NCBI GenBank assembly: GCA_002278855.1
Contig: NCGG01000007.1
Coordinates: 1-64,000 of the forward strand
DNA length: 64,000 bases
Source: Sphingomonadales bacterium 28-55-16
Lineage (GTDB): Bacteria; Pseudomonadota; Alphaproteobacteria; Sphingomonadales; Sphingomonadaceae
Direction: 5' to 3'
Shown: piece after piece, positions 26,359-36,318 of the stretch
Numbering within the stretch: the stretch's first letter is position 1
Layout: each line of letters opens with the position of its first letter
The notes under the pieces: generated by a model
Database searches by the model: none
The model's input: the letters and a program-made list of their open reading frames with translations, nothing else
What the model was told of the DNA's origin: nothing
Position numbers and translations under genes: made by a program

Positions 26359-27081
26359 TTAATACATATGCTGGCCACCGTTGATCGACAACGTCGACCC
26401 GGTGATGAACCCAGCATTGTCACTGGTCAAAAATTCAACCCCACGCGCAATTTCTTCGGGTTGTCCAAGGCGGCCAATGGGAATTTGCGCGATGATTTTT
26501 TCCATCACATTTTCAGGGATAGTCGACAGCATTTCCGTGCCAATATATCCCGGCGCGATGGCGTTTGCGGTCACGCCGTGACGCGCACCTTCTGCCGCCA
26601 GTGACTTTGTAAAACCGTGAATGCCCGACTTTGCAGCCGCATAATTTACTTGGCCAATTTGGCCCCCTTGGCCGTTCACGGAACCAATGTTGACGATGCG
26701 GCCCCATTTACGCTCGCGCATGCCAGCAAACACCGCCTTTGCCATATTGAAGCAGCCGGTAAGGTCAACGCGGATGACCTCATCCCATTGCTCAAAGGTC
26801 ATCTTCATCATCGTGGCGTCGCGCGTAATGCCCGCATTGTTTACCATTATGTCGATTTGGCCATATTGGGCCTCAATCGCTGCGCAAGCATCAAGGCAGC
26901 TTTTATGATCGCCGACGTCCCATTTTTGCACTGCAATACCGGTACGTTCCGAAAACGCCTTGGCAGCGGCGTCATTGCCACCATAATTGGCGATAACGCG
27001 CCTGCCTTTTTCTTGTAGCTTGAGGCTAATCGCCTCACCAATGCCTCTGGTTCCGCCGGTAACCACTGCAACTCGCGTCAT
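26359..27081 (-). CDS. phaB: Acetoacetyl-CoA reductase
   Basis: PhaB reduces acetoacetyl-CoA to (R)-3-hydroxybutyryl-CoA with NADPH, the monomer for PHA synthase. The 240-aa SDR has VTGGTRGIGEAIS, NNAGITRDATMMKM, Ser in NIGSVNGQGGQ and YAAAKSG. The VNGQGGQIGQVNY stretch and the C-terminal GSTLSINGGQHMY are typical of PhaB. I chose the ATG at 27081 because the five upstream residues are not conserved. phaA is not adjacent. Confidence 0.93.
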   Translation of the reverse strand: MTRVAVVTGGTRGIGEAISLKLQEKGRRVIANYGGNDAAAKAFSERTGIAVQKWDVGDHKSCLDACAAIEAQYGQIDIMVNNAGITRDATMMKMTFEQWDEVIRVDLTGCFNMAKAVFAGMRERKWGRIVNIGSVNGQGGQIGQVNYAAAKSGIHGFTKSLAAEGARHGVTANAIAPGYIGTEMLSTIPENVMEKIIAQIPIGRLGQPEEIARGVEFLTSDNAGFITGSTLSINGGQHMY

Positions 27082-27189
27082 GCACGCCCTCCTCACAAAG
27101 CATTGCGTCGATGATTAATGCAGCGGAGCGCAAGCGCAAGTTGCCGTTAACGTTAGCCCAGAAAATTTACGAGCCGCCCGCGCAGCACA

Positions 27190-28191
27190 TCATATCCAGC
27201 CAGCGAGTTCGCGGCGCACAATCGTCTCAACCATGTCCATGCCCACTGGGCTGTCGTTTAGACAGGGCATATAGGCATAATGGCTACCACCGGCCTCTTC
27301 GAATTGCTCATGCCCCTGCATAGCCAGCTCCTCGAGCGTCTCAAGGCAATCCACAGAAAATCCGGGCGCAAAAATGGCAACTTTTTTGCTACCTTCGCGC
27401 GCCAAACGCATCAGTGTATGATCCGTCGCCGGTTCAAGCCATTTCGCGCGGCCAAAGCGTGACTGAAAACTGATCACCAGCTCGCGGCCCATAGCCTCCG
27501 ACAACAAACGCGCCGTTTTTTGGCAATGGCAATGATAGGGATCGCCCAGATGCAATGTCCGTTCGGGCATCCCGTGGAAACTGATGACAACGGCGTCCGG
27601 TTCAAAATCAAGCGCAGCCAAGGATGCTTCAATCGAACTCTTCAGTGCGCCAATATAGCCCGCATCATCATGATAGGCCGGAAGCGTACGTATCGCGGGG
27701 TGCCAACGCATCGCGGTCAGCGCAGCATAAGCTTCGTCCAGCACGGTTCCAGTCGTCGCGCCCGAATATTGTGGATACATGGGTGCAATCAAGATGCGGT
27801 TACAGCCCGCCGTCTTCATGGCCGCAAGCTGATCAGCGACCGACGGGTTACCATAACGCATGGCATAACGGACGTCGGCGCTGTTACCCATGCGCTCCTG
27901 AAGCGCCTCGGCCTGTTCAGCCGTAAAAAACGCAAGCGGTGATCCTTTATCTGTCCACACCTTCGCATATGCTTGGGCAGATTTCTGCGGGCGTGTGTTT
28001 AGGATAATGCCGCGCAAGATCGGTTGCCAGATAAGCGCGGGAATTTCGACAACGCGGCGGTCAGATAGAAACTGCTTTAGATAGCGCTTCACAGCGGACG
28101 TTGTCGGCGCGTCGGGGGTTCCTAAATTAACAAGAAGAACGCCAATCTTTGGCGTCGCCACGGGTGGGTGATCAATCGGTAAAGTCATCAT
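27190..28191 (-). CDS. hemH: Ferrochelatase
   Basis: HemH inserts Fe2+ into protoporphyrin IX, the last step of heme synthesis. The 333-aa protein has VLLVNLGTPDAPT at the start, the metal-ligand region VISFHGMPERTLHLGDPYHC and the FAPGFSVDCLETLEEL signature near the end. The start codon overlaps the stop of the upstream molybdenum hydroxylase gene (ATGATGA), so the genes form an operon. Confidence 0.96.
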   Translation of the reverse strand: MMTLPIDHPPVATPKIGVLLVNLGTPDAPTTSAVKRYLKQFLSDRRVVEIPALIWQPILRGIILNTRPQKSAQAYAKVWTDKGSPLAFFTAEQAEALQERMGNSADVRYAMRYGNPSVADQLAAMKTAGCNRILIAPMYPQYSGATTGTVLDEAYAALTAMRWHPAIRTLPAYHDDAGYIGALKSSIEASLAALDFEPDAVVISFHGMPERTLHLGDPYHCHCQKTARLLSEAMGRELVISFQSRFGRAKWLEPATDHTLMRLAREGSKKVAIFAPGFSVDCLETLEELAMQGHEQFEEAGGSHYAYMPCLNDSPVGMDMVETIVRRELAGWI

Positions 28192-30464
28192 AGTCCTCTG
28201 GACAGTAAAGGTAATTCGCGCAGCCTTATACCCGCTGCGGAAAAAAGGGCGTTGGCGATGGCTGGGGCGACGGCAGGTACACCAAGTTCGGTCACCCCGC
28301 CCGGTGCCGCGTCGTTGCGCACAAATTCGACCGTAATATCGGGCACGTCGGACAATTTGGGTAAATCAATGTCGCGCAATCGGCGCGCGGTTGGCAGGCC
28401 ATTTTCAAAGTCCGTAACCGTCCCCAATGCTTGCGCCAATCCAAAGACGATGCCGCCTTCAATCTGCTGCCGTGCCAGATCAGGGTTAATCAAACGGCCG
28501 CAGTCGGCCATAGCATGAATGCGCTCGACACGCACGCCGGTCTCGCTGGTGCGCGCGGTGACGATGATAGCAATATGGCTACCGCGCATGCTGTGGCAGG
28601 CAAGGCCACGCCCGCTGCCCGACCCGCCGCCGTCCCATCCGGCCATCGTTGCGACACCGGTCAGGCAACGCGCCAGCCTGGTCTGCCCAACCAGCATCTG
28701 CATTCGAAATGACAGCGGCTCAACGCCCGCCTTATGTGCCAGTTCGTCGATAAATCCCTCGACGAAGAAACAATTATAGCTGTTGGCCAGACCACGCGAT
28801 GGACCCGTCGGCATCGGCATTGCGACAGGAAAATGGTCAATCGTGATATTGGGTATGGCGTAAGGAATCTGGGCCCCATCAACCGCCATAACGTCAAATT
28901 CGCCCGAGGCCGACTTCCGGGCTTTGTCTGCTATTTGGCCATCGATCCGGTTGGCAAGTTCACGCATGGTTGATGCCGCCGCGACCTTTATAGCAAAACC
29001 AGTGATCGCGCCTTCCGCGTTCATAGCCGCTGAAATTCTGCCAAGTGCTGGACTGCGGACATGATCACGCATGAAGTCTTCTGTGCGAGACCACGTTAAT
29101 TGGACGGGTCGGCCGACTTCTTTGGCAATAACGGCAACCTGTGCAGCGATGACATTGTCGAAATTGCGATCGAAACTGCCCCCGGCCATAACCGGATATA
29201 GCACGACATCGTCAACATCTATGCCAATGGCAACTGCTGCGGCACGCTTTGCCGCTTGCGGCGCTTGCGTGGCGAGCCACAATTGCAAGCGCCCATCGCG
29301 GAAATTCGCCGTCGCCGCCCGCGTTTCAATGGGGGCGTGAACCGCCGCCCCCACCGAATAGTCTGCCCTGAAAACACGCGACGCGGTTTCGGGCGCCATG
29401 GCCGAATCTACATCACCCGTTTTCGTGGCGCGAAAGCCCGGCCCTTTCGCGATCGCGTCGGAAAGCGATTGCGCAATCTGAGCACTGTCGGCCATGCGGC
29501 CCTTCGTCCTGAACACCGGCTTTATGGCATCAAGTGCGCTGTTCGCCGCCCACCAATTGCTTGCAACGGCGGCGACCCAATTTTCGGTTTTGACGATCTG
29601 AAGCACGCCGCGTATCTTCATTCCGGCTTTCGTATCGGCCGAGATCAAACGGGTGTCCCCCGCTGGCCCGGCCCGAACCGAAGCAAACAGCATGTCTGGC
29701 AAGCGGATATCCGCCGCGAAACTTGCGCTGCCGTCGACCTTTGCCGACAAATCAAGGCGCGGGGCGTCGCGGCCGGAAAGATGGTTGCGTGCCGATGGGT
29801 TCAGCGGGATCGGTGATGGCACGTCAAGCGCCGATGCCTCAACCACCAACGCGGCAAAGGACAAACGCCGCTTTCCGGCGATTACAAAGCCCCGCTCGGT
29901 CCGGCACTGTTCCCACGCAATATCCCACCGCGCCGCGGCCGCCTGACATAACAACGCCCGCGCAGCAGCGCCAGCTTCGCGACATGGCCTTTCGAACTGA
30001 CGGATGGATGACGACCCCCCGGTCACAACAAACATGTCGCGGCGGGCCAGTTCGTTAATGCTGCCGCCAAGGACGCCGCTATTGCCGTCGATCCCGACAT
30101 TTTCGGGTAAAAATGCAGGCGACCATTCGCGCGCCAGTAATATATTGGCAAATATCGGGCTTGGCGGCACGGGCTGGACCGCAACCGAACGCCAATCGGC
30201 GCCCAACTCGCCTGCTACAATCTGCGCCAGCGCCGTATATACGCCTTGGCCCGATTCGCTTTGCGGAATGGCGACAACGACCTTGCCGTCTTCCGCGATT
30301 TTCAGCCATGGTCCGAACAGATGCTCGCCATCAGCGGTGCGCAAATTTGGGACATAACGGCGCGGCCAAAGTCCCCATGCCACCAACAGTCCAACACCCA
30401 CACCACCGCCAATCATCAGATTTCTGCGGCTTATGCCCTCTTTGGGTGCGGGCATATCATTCAT
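28188..30464 (-). CDS. Molybdenum hydroxylase large subunit (IorB/CoxL-like), Tat-exported
   Basis: This 758-aa protein belongs to the xanthine-dehydrogenase family molybdopterin-binding subunits and resembles isoquinoline 1-oxidoreductase beta subunits. The N-terminus is a Tat signal (SRRNLMIGG, then a hydrophobic stretch), placing it in the periplasm. Internal motifs include VMAGGSFDRN, GPSRGLANSYNCFFVEGFIDELA and the catalytic glutamate in GVTELGVPAVAPAIANALF. These enzymes normally need a small [2Fe-2S] subunit (IorA); none is adjacent. It lies between mrp and hemH with overlapping codons on both sides. The substrate is unknown. Confidence 0.9.
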   Translation of the reverse strand: MNDMPAPKEGISRRNLMIGGGVGVGLLVAWGLWPRRYVPNLRTADGEHLFGPWLKIAEDGKVVVAIPQSESGQGVYTALAQIVAGELGADWRSVAVQPVPPSPIFANILLAREWSPAFLPENVGIDGNSGVLGGSINELARRDMFVVTGGSSSIRQFERPCREAGAAARALLCQAAAARWDIAWEQCRTERGFVIAGKRRLSFAALVVEASALDVPSPIPLNPSARNHLSGRDAPRLDLSAKVDGSASFAADIRLPDMLFASVRAGPAGDTRLISADTKAGMKIRGVLQIVKTENWVAAVASNWWAANSALDAIKPVFRTKGRMADSAQIAQSLSDAIAKGPGFRATKTGDVDSAMAPETASRVFRADYSVGAAVHAPIETRAATANFRDGRLQLWLATQAPQAAKRAAAVAIGIDVDDVVLYPVMAGGSFDRNFDNVIAAQVAVIAKEVGRPVQLTWSRTEDFMRDHVRSPALGRISAAMNAEGAITGFAIKVAAASTMRELANRIDGQIADKARKSASGEFDVMAVDGAQIPYAIPNITIDHFPVAMPMPTGPSRGLANSYNCFFVEGFIDELAHKAGVEPLSFRMQMLVGQTRLARCLTGVATMAGWDGGGSGSGRGLACHSMRGSHIAIIVTARTSETGVRVERIHAMADCGRLINPDLARQQIEGGIVFGLAQALGTVTDFENGLPTARRLRDIDLPKLSDVPDITVEFVRNDAAPGGVTELGVPAVAPAIANALFSAAGIRLRELPLLSRGL

Positions 30465-31435
30465 GCAGCATTGTCTTTCGGCGAATCAATCCACGTTGCG
30501 ACCCGCTGTGCAATTGCGGAATAGGCATCGCTAATCGGGCCTTCACCCAAAGCAGGCGGCGTACCCGCATCGCTTTCCATCCGGATTTTGATGTCGAGCG
30601 GTATCCGCCCCAAAAAGGGAATGCCCAATTCCTTCGCCGCCGCCTCCGCGCCGCCCGAGCCGAATGGATCGCTCATTTCACCACAATGCGGGCACAAATA
30701 GCCCGCCATATTTTCGACCAAGCCAATGATAGGCACCTTGGCCGTGTCGAAAAAGCTGATGGCCCGCATCGCATCCATGAGCGCCAGATCTTGTGGGGTA
30801 GAAATGATGACCGCGCCTATCGGTTTGTGCTTTTGAACCATCGACAATTGAATGTCGCCCGTGCCCGGAGGCATATCAACGACGATGTCCCGGACATGAC
30901 CCCATTTGGCATCGACAAGCTGTGACAGCGCATTGCCCGCCATTGGACCGCGCCAAGCGATAGCCTGCCCAGGATTGACCAATTGCCCCATGGAAAGAAA
31001 AGGCACGCCACCTGCACCCATAACGGGTATCATGATATTGCCGTCGGCTTCGGGTTTGATGCCCTCGGCGCCCATCAGCCGCGGCTGCGATGGGCCATAA
31101 ATATCTGCATCAACCAGCCCTACAGAACGCCCTATACGGGCCAACGCAATGGCAAGATTTGTTGATAATGTTGATTTTCCGACGCCGCCCTTACCGCTGG
31201 CCACCGCGATCAGGCGCGGGACGATGCGTTCAGCGGTCAACATGATGCGCACGGATTGTGCGCCAGCCTGTTCAACCGCTGCGCGGACATCCGCTTCAAT
31301 TTCAATGCGTTGATCAGGGTTTAATCCGGAGACATCGAGCATCAAGGAAACCGCATCGTCGGCAACTTTCAAGCCGCTCGCACGGCTTCCTACAACGGCG
31401 CTTATGGCATCAGAAAAAACGTTAAAATCGGTCAT
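30461..31435 (-). CDS. mrp: Mrp/NBP35 family Fe-S cluster carrier ATPase
   Basis: This P-loop ATPase carries and transfers Fe-S clusters. The 324-aa protein has a short MIP18-like N-terminal domain, the deviant Walker A VASGKGGVGKST, VDADIYGPSQPRLMG, DMPPGTGD and the cluster-binding CPHCGE near residue 243. The ATG at 31435 is chosen; upstream sequence in frame is not conserved. Its stop overlaps the start of the molybdenum hydroxylase gene. Confidence 0.95.
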   Translation of the reverse strand: MTDFNVFSDAISAVVGSRASGLKVADDAVSLMLDVSGLNPDQRIEIEADVRAAVEQAGAQSVRIMLTAERIVPRLIAVASGKGGVGKSTLSTNLAIALARIGRSVGLVDADIYGPSQPRLMGAEGIKPEADGNIMIPVMGAGGVPFLSMGQLVNPGQAIAWRGPMAGNALSQLVDAKWGHVRDIVVDMPPGTGDIQLSMVQKHKPIGAVIISTPQDLALMDAMRAISFFDTAKVPIIGLVENMAGYLCPHCGEMSDPFGSGGAEAAAKELGIPFLGRIPLDIKIRMESDAGTPPALGEGPISDAYSAIAQRVATWIDSPKDNAA

Positions 31436-31506
31436 GCCTTGCCGAATAGATTCAGAATTGCGGGATTGACACTGTTTTTCTGAAAAACCGTTCCTATAAA
31501 GACTGT

Positions 31507-32616
31507 ATGACCACAAAAATTGACGAACAGGGACCCCTAATTTTGGCAACGGATGGCAAAGGACCGTGGGATTCTGCGGATGAAGGAACCGCGAGCGATT
31601 CAAGCGGACGCGGAGGTCGATCTAAACAAGATCCCGTCAACCCATGGGATCCGACACCCGACCCGGCGACGCGCGCACGCGGACGCGGTCCTTCTCTGGA
31701 AGAAATGCTACGTGGCAAAGGTGCGGGGTTTGGCGGCCTGCCCAAACGGCCCGACGGCAAAAGTTGGTTCCCCCTCATCATCGGCGTCATCGTGGCACTG
31801 TGGCTTGTATGGACAAGCATCCACCGGATCGGCCCCGAGCAAGAGGGCGTTGTGACGCAATTGGGCAAATTTGCGCGGACGGTTCAGCCGGGGATCCAGT
31901 TTACCTTACCCGCACCGTTCGAAACCATAACAAAGATCGACACAAAGCAGATCCAGACGACTTCGGTCGGTTCGCCCAAGCCAAGCAGCGAAAATCTGGT
32001 CCTGTCCAAGGACCAGAGTATCATCGACATGGCATATGATGTCCGCTGGTCGATTAAAAATCCATCGCTGTATCTGTTCCAGCTCGACAATCCCGACGGC
32101 ACCGTCAAAGAGGTCGCCGAAAGCGCCATGCGTGCAGCGGTGGCCAATTATGACCTAACGCAAGCTATCGGCCCTGGCCGGGGCGCTATCGAGCTTGAGG
32201 TCCGCCGCCGGATGCAGCAAGTGCTCGACGAATATCGGGCAGGCGTTTTGATCCAGAGCATCTCCATTCGCCAGTCGGACCCACCAGCCGAAGTTACCGA
32301 CGCCTTCCGTGAAGTGAACGCTGCGCAGCAACGCCGCGAAAGCTATCTTAACGATGCCCGCGCTTATGCCAGCCGCGTCACCGAACTCGCGCTTGGTGAA
32401 ACCGCGGAGTTCGACAAAATCTATGTGCAATATAAAGAGGCGCCTGAGGTGACGAAGCGCCGTCTCTATTATGAAACCATGGAACAGGTGTTGGGCAAGG
32501 TCGACAAGACGATTGTCGAAACCGGCGGTGTGAATACCTATCTCCCGCTTCCAGAATTCCAGAAAAAGGCAGCGCAAAAAGCCGAACCCGTAGTCGTGAC
32601 AGGAAACAAGCAATGA
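31507..32616 (+). CDS. hflK: FtsH protease modulator HflK
   Basis: HflK forms with HflC a large membrane cage around the FtsH protease and modulates its access to membrane substrates. The 369-aa protein has a proline/glycine-rich cytoplasmic N-terminus and one transmembrane helix near residues 90-107 (FPLIIGVIVALWLVWTS). A SPFH/Band-7 domain follows (EEGVVTQLGKF-like, here EQEGVVTQLGKFARTVQPGI), and a coiled C-terminal part. The stop overlaps hflC by 4 bases. Confidence 0.95.
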   Translation: MTTKIDEQGPLILATDGKGPWDSADEGTASDSSGRGGRSKQDPVNPWDPTPDPATRARGRGPSLEEMLRGKGAGFGGLPKRPDGKSWFPLIIGVIVALWLVWTSIHRIGPEQEGVVTQLGKFARTVQPGIQFTLPAPFETITKIDTKQIQTTSVGSPKPSSENLVLSKDQSIIDMAYDVRWSIKNPSLYLFQLDNPDGTVKEVAESAMRAAVANYDLTQAIGPGRGAIELEVRRRMQQVLDEYRAGVLIQSISIRQSDPPAEVTDAFREVNAAQQRRESYLNDARAYASRVTELALGETAEFDKIYVQYKEAPEVTKRRLYYETMEQVLGKVDKTIVETGGVNTYLPLPEFQKKAAQKAEPVVVTGNKQ

Positions 32617-33458
32617 CCAGCCGTTTTCTTCGAAACCCGGTGTACCTCGCCTTGGCCGCAATTGCCGCGCTCATCCTGATGAGCATGTCGATCACGGTCG
32701 TACCGGAAACGCAACAGGCTATCATCAGCAGCTACGGTAAGGTTGACCGGATCGTAAACCCTTACAAATCCGGTGAACAATTTGGCAAGACGCGTGCCGG
32801 ACTTACCTTCCGCATTCCGTTTGTTGAACAGATCCAGATTATCGACAAGCGGGTGTTAAGCGTTGAGATGGAGCAGCAGGAAGTGCTGTCTACCGACCAG
32901 CTGCGGCTGCAGGTGGATGCATTTGCCCGCTTCCGTATCACCAAGCCTGCCCAGATGTACCGGACAATTCGCACCGAAGATCGTTTGCGCGATCAATTGC
33001 GCACAATCTTGGGATCATCGCTGCGCAACGAGCTGGGCAAGCGTACCTTCGTAGCATTGCTGAGCGCCGAGCGTGGTGAAGTCATGGAGAATATCCAGAC
33101 CGCGCTGAACCGCGAAGCCCGCAAATATGGCGCAGAGGTTATTGATGTCCGCATCAAGCGTGCCGATTTGCCCGCCGCAACGTTGCAATCGGCCTATAAT
33201 CGTATGCGGAGCGCGCGAAATCAGGAAGCGATCGCAATCGACGCCGAAGGCCAGAAGGAAGCGCAGATCATCCGTGCCGATGCGGAAGCCGAGGCCGCCC
33301 GCATCTACGCGATAAGCTATGGTAAGGATCCGGGCTTCTATGATTTCTACCGCGCCATGCAGAGCTATCGTCAGACATTCCAGAACGGCGAGGGTTCAAG
33401 CAACATCATCTTGTCACCGCAAAATGCGTATCTGGAGAAATTCCGCAACGGACGTTAA
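32613..33458 (+). CDS. hflC: FtsH protease modulator HflC
   Basis: This 281-aa partner of HflK has a single N-terminal membrane helix (residues 8-26) and the SPFH domain (VVPETQQAIISSYGKV; RAGLTFRIPFVEQI). The C-terminal DPGFYDFYRAMQSYRQTF segment is typical of HflC. Cotranscription with hflK is certain from the ATGA overlap. degP follows 116 bases downstream, joining two envelope quality-control functions. Confidence 0.96.
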   Translation: MTSRFLRNPVYLALAAIAALILMSMSITVVPETQQAIISSYGKVDRIVNPYKSGEQFGKTRAGLTFRIPFVEQIQIIDKRVLSVEMEQQEVLSTDQLRLQVDAFARFRITKPAQMYRTIRTEDRLRDQLRTILGSSLRNELGKRTFVALLSAERGEVMENIQTALNREARKYGAEVIDVRIKRADLPAATLQSAYNRMRSARNQEAIAIDAEGQKEAQIIRADAEAEAARIYAISYGKDPGFYDFYRAMQSYRQTFQNGEGSSNIILSPQNAYLEKFRNGR

Positions 33459-33574
33459 TCGAAAGAACAACATCCTGAGCGGTTCACAAGACATCCGTTC
33501 AATTGGCGTTAAGCTTTGCGGCGCCATCGAGAGGCTGATTTTCGGGCGATTTGCCCATTGAATATACGAAGGGA

Positions 33575-35071
33575 ATGATATCCGTGCGTTACGCTTATGC
33601 AGTTACCACCGCGCTCCTCATGACTGGCGGCGCAGTTGCTCTTGTGAATGACAACCCCGTCACGGCGCAGACTGGCCTTGCTGTCTCAGAACAAGCCAAT
33701 CTGGCGCCCGGTGGCGCGCCATCAAGCTTTGCTGACCTCGCGGCGCAATTGCAGCCGGCGGTCGTGAACATCGCCACCCGTCAAAAGGTGCAGGTCGCCA
33801 CGAGCCTCAACCCGCTGACGGGCGAGCGTCGTCCGGTTACGCAGGAACAAGCCAGCGGCGGTTCGGGCTTTCTGATCACTAACGACGGCTACATCGTCAC
33901 CAACAACCATGTTGTTGCCGGTGGTCCAGCAGGCGACGCAGTTGACCGCGTGACCGTGACTCTTTTCGACGGCAAGGAATATCAGGCTGAAATCGTGGGC
34001 CGCGATCCGTCTTCGGATATTGCATTGTTGAAAATTCGCGCGACAGATCTGCCTTTTGTCAAAATGTCAGATTCCAAGAAAAGCCGCGTGGGTGATTGGG
34101 TTATTGCCATTGGTAATCCGCTTGGCCTCGGTAACACCGTAACCGCGGGAATTATCTCCGCGCTTCAGCGTAACATTGGTGCGGGTGGTGCGTATGACCG
34201 CTTCATTCAAACTGATACCGCAATTAATCCCGGAAACTCCGGTGGCCCGCTGTTCAACCTGAAGGGTGAAGTGGTCGGCATCAATAACCGCCTGATTTCC
34301 CCCGTGGGCGCCAATATTGGCGTTGGCTTTGCCATTCCTGCCGAAGAGGCAATCCCGGTGATTGAATCGCTGAAAAAGGGCGTTCGTCCGGAACGTGGCT
34401 ATCTTGGTATCAGCATCACCCCTGTGGGCGAAGACCTTGCCGATGCGCTTGGCCTTGAAAAAAATCGCGGTGAATTCGTTGCCCGCGTCGTCGCCGGCGA
34501 AGGCGCCGATAAAGCGGGTCTGAAAGAAGGTGATATCGTTTTGCGCGTCGATGGGCGCGAGGTCACGCCCGACTCCACGCTGTCTTACATTGTTGCAAAC
34601 ATCAGGCCCGGAACACGGATCCCGCTTGATATTTTGCGCGAAGGCAAGCCGTTGAATTTGACCGCAACGGTCGGCGCACGTCCGCCCGAAGAAAAGCTCG
34701 CGCAAAGCAACTTCAATCCTGAAGAAAACAAGGATTTCGACAAGCAGACCGACACGCCCGATTCGAAGGTCATCCGCGACAAGCTCGGCCTCAGCGTCAT
34801 TCCGCTCAACGCGGAAATCGCACGGGCATTGGGTATGACCGCAGAAGTCAAAGGCATCGTTGTCGACGTTCCCGGCTCAGGCACAGGTGCGCAGGTTGGC
34901 TTGCGCCGTGGCGATGTCATCGTCTCTGCCAATTACAAACCAGTCACCACAGCCGCTGGTCTCGCGACTGCCGTCAAGGACGCACAAGCCGCTGGTCGCG
35001 GTGCGATCTTGCTTGGTGTCAAACGGCGCGGCGCGGCCACGCAATATGTGACCGTAAGATTGGAAAATTAA
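33575..35071 (+). CDS. Periplasmic serine protease DegP/HtrA (Do family)
   Basis: This periplasmic chaperone-protease degrades misfolded envelope proteins. From the ATG at 33575 it has 498 aa: a signal peptide to about residue 31, a trypsin-like domain with His112 (NNHVVAGG), Asp148 (SSDIALLK) and Ser222 (NPGNSGGPLF), then two PDZ domains (RPERGYLGISITPVG; IVVDVPGSGTGAQVGLRRGD). The ribosome binding site GAAGGGA abuts this ATG and is better spaced for the GTG at 33584, which may be the real start. It lies downstream of hflKC. Confidence 0.95.
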   Translation: MISVRYAYAVTTALLMTGGAVALVNDNPVTAQTGLAVSEQANLAPGGAPSSFADLAAQLQPAVVNIATRQKVQVATSLNPLTGERRPVTQEQASGGSGFLITNDGYIVTNNHVVAGGPAGDAVDRVTVTLFDGKEYQAEIVGRDPSSDIALLKIRATDLPFVKMSDSKKSRVGDWVIAIGNPLGLGNTVTAGIISALQRNIGAGGAYDRFIQTDTAINPGNSGGPLFNLKGEVVGINNRLISPVGANIGVGFAIPAEEAIPVIESLKKGVRPERGYLGISITPVGEDLADALGLEKNRGEFVARVVAGEGADKAGLKEGDIVLRVDGREVTPDSTLSYIVANIRPGTRIPLDILREGKPLNLTATVGARPPEEKLAQSNFNPEENKDFDKQTDTPDSKVIRDKLGLSVIPLNAEIARALGMTAEVKGIVVDVPGSGTGAQVGLRRGDVIVSANYKPVTTAAGLATAVKDAQAAGRGAILLGVKRRGAATQYVTVRLEN

Positions 35072-35110
35072 GACTGTTGTCGGTCGCGCCAGGCTGGTGC
35101 TAGATAAGTC

Positions 35111-36316
35111 ATGGACTTAATCAGCACTGACTGGCGCGACGACGCCGAAAACATTCTTCCCGACCTTGTCGACCTGCGGCGGGCTATCCATGCCGAGCCG
35201 GAATTGGGTCTGCACAATCCCAAGACATTGGCAAAAATAAAGGCCGCGCTTGCTGGGCTACCGCTCGATCTGCGTGAGGGGCCGTCGACGACTGGGCTCG
35301 TCGCGACCCTCAAAGGCCCTGCCAACGGCCGTAATGTGCTTCTACGGGGCGATATGGATGCATTGCCGCTCCATGAAGATACCGGACTTGAATATAGCTC
35401 GCTGACCGAAGGCGCGATGCATGCCTGTGGGCATGACACCCATGTCGCTATGCTGGTCGGTGCAGCCAAGATGCTGTGTGCCAAGCGCGATCAACTTGCG
35501 GGTACCGTCCAGTTCATGTTTCAGCCGGGCGAAGAAGGCCATCATGGCGCACGCTTCATGCTGGACGATGGCCTGATTGATCCGCTGCCTGACGCGGCAT
35601 TTGCCTTGCACATCATGCCCAATGCGCCGCGCGGTGTGTTCAGTGGCCGAAGCGGGCCATTATTGGCTTCATCCGACGTGCTGACCATCACCGTTAAGGG
35701 CGCAGGCGGCCATGCCTCCATGCCGCATGACGCCGTCGATCCCGTCCCCGTTGCCTGCGAAATCGTCTCGGCGATCCAGACGATGGTCACGCGCAAGATT
35801 TCGGTGTTCAATCCAGCGGTCATCACCATCGCCAAAATTTCGGCGGGCACCACGAACAATATCATTCCCGAAACCGCGCATTTACTTGGCACAATCCGCA
35901 CATTGTCGCCGCAGTCGCGCGCGCGGGTGGCCGAAGAGCTGCACCGCCTCGCCCCTGGCATCGCTGCTGCGCATGGGTGCAGCGCGGAAGTACATATTGA
36001 ACAGGGCTTCCCCGTCACCGTCTGCGACGACCGCGCCGTCCAATTCGGCAAATCTGTGGTTGAAACTATGTTCGGTGCCGAAAGCTGGATAACGCTCGAT
36101 ACGCCCATCATGGGTGCGGAAGATTTTGCGTATGTCCTCGAAAAAGTTCCCGGCGCAATGTTCTTCTTGGGTGCATCCCATGAAGGCGACGACTGGCGGT
36201 CCTGTTGTGGGCTACACTCCAACCGAATGGTGTTGGACGATAGCGTCATGGCCCGCGGCGCCGCCCTCCATGCCGCCATCGCAGAACGCTATCTGGCCAA
36301 AGGTTTTGCTGGCTAA
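35111..36316 (+). CDS. M20 family amidohydrolase
   Basis: This 401-aa metallohydrolase of the hippurate hydrolase / N-acyl-amino-acid amidohydrolase group cleaves acyl groups from amino acids. Metal-binding motifs are visible: LLRGDMDALPLHED, HACGHDTHVAM, FQPGEEGHHG and the late GAEDFAYVLEKVPGAMFFLG. No signal peptide is present, so it acts in the cytoplasm. The substrate cannot be assigned. It meets the M19 gene convergently, with 2 bases between the stops. Confidence 0.92.
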   Translation: MDLISTDWRDDAENILPDLVDLRRAIHAEPELGLHNPKTLAKIKAALAGLPLDLREGPSTTGLVATLKGPANGRNVLLRGDMDALPLHEDTGLEYSSLTEGAMHACGHDTHVAMLVGAAKMLCAKRDQLAGTVQFMFQPGEEGHHGARFMLDDGLIDPLPDAAFALHIMPNAPRGVFSGRSGPLLASSDVLTITVKGAGGHASMPHDAVDPVPVACEIVSAIQTMVTRKISVFNPAVITIAKISAGTTNNIIPETAHLLGTIRTLSPQSRARVAEELHRLAPGIAAAHGCSAEVHIEQGFPVTVCDDRAVQFGKSVVETMFGAESWITLDTPIMGAEDFAYVLEKVPGAMFFLGASHEGDDWRSCCGLHSNRMVLDDSVMARGAALHAAIAERYLAKGFAG

Positions 36317-36318
36317 AA

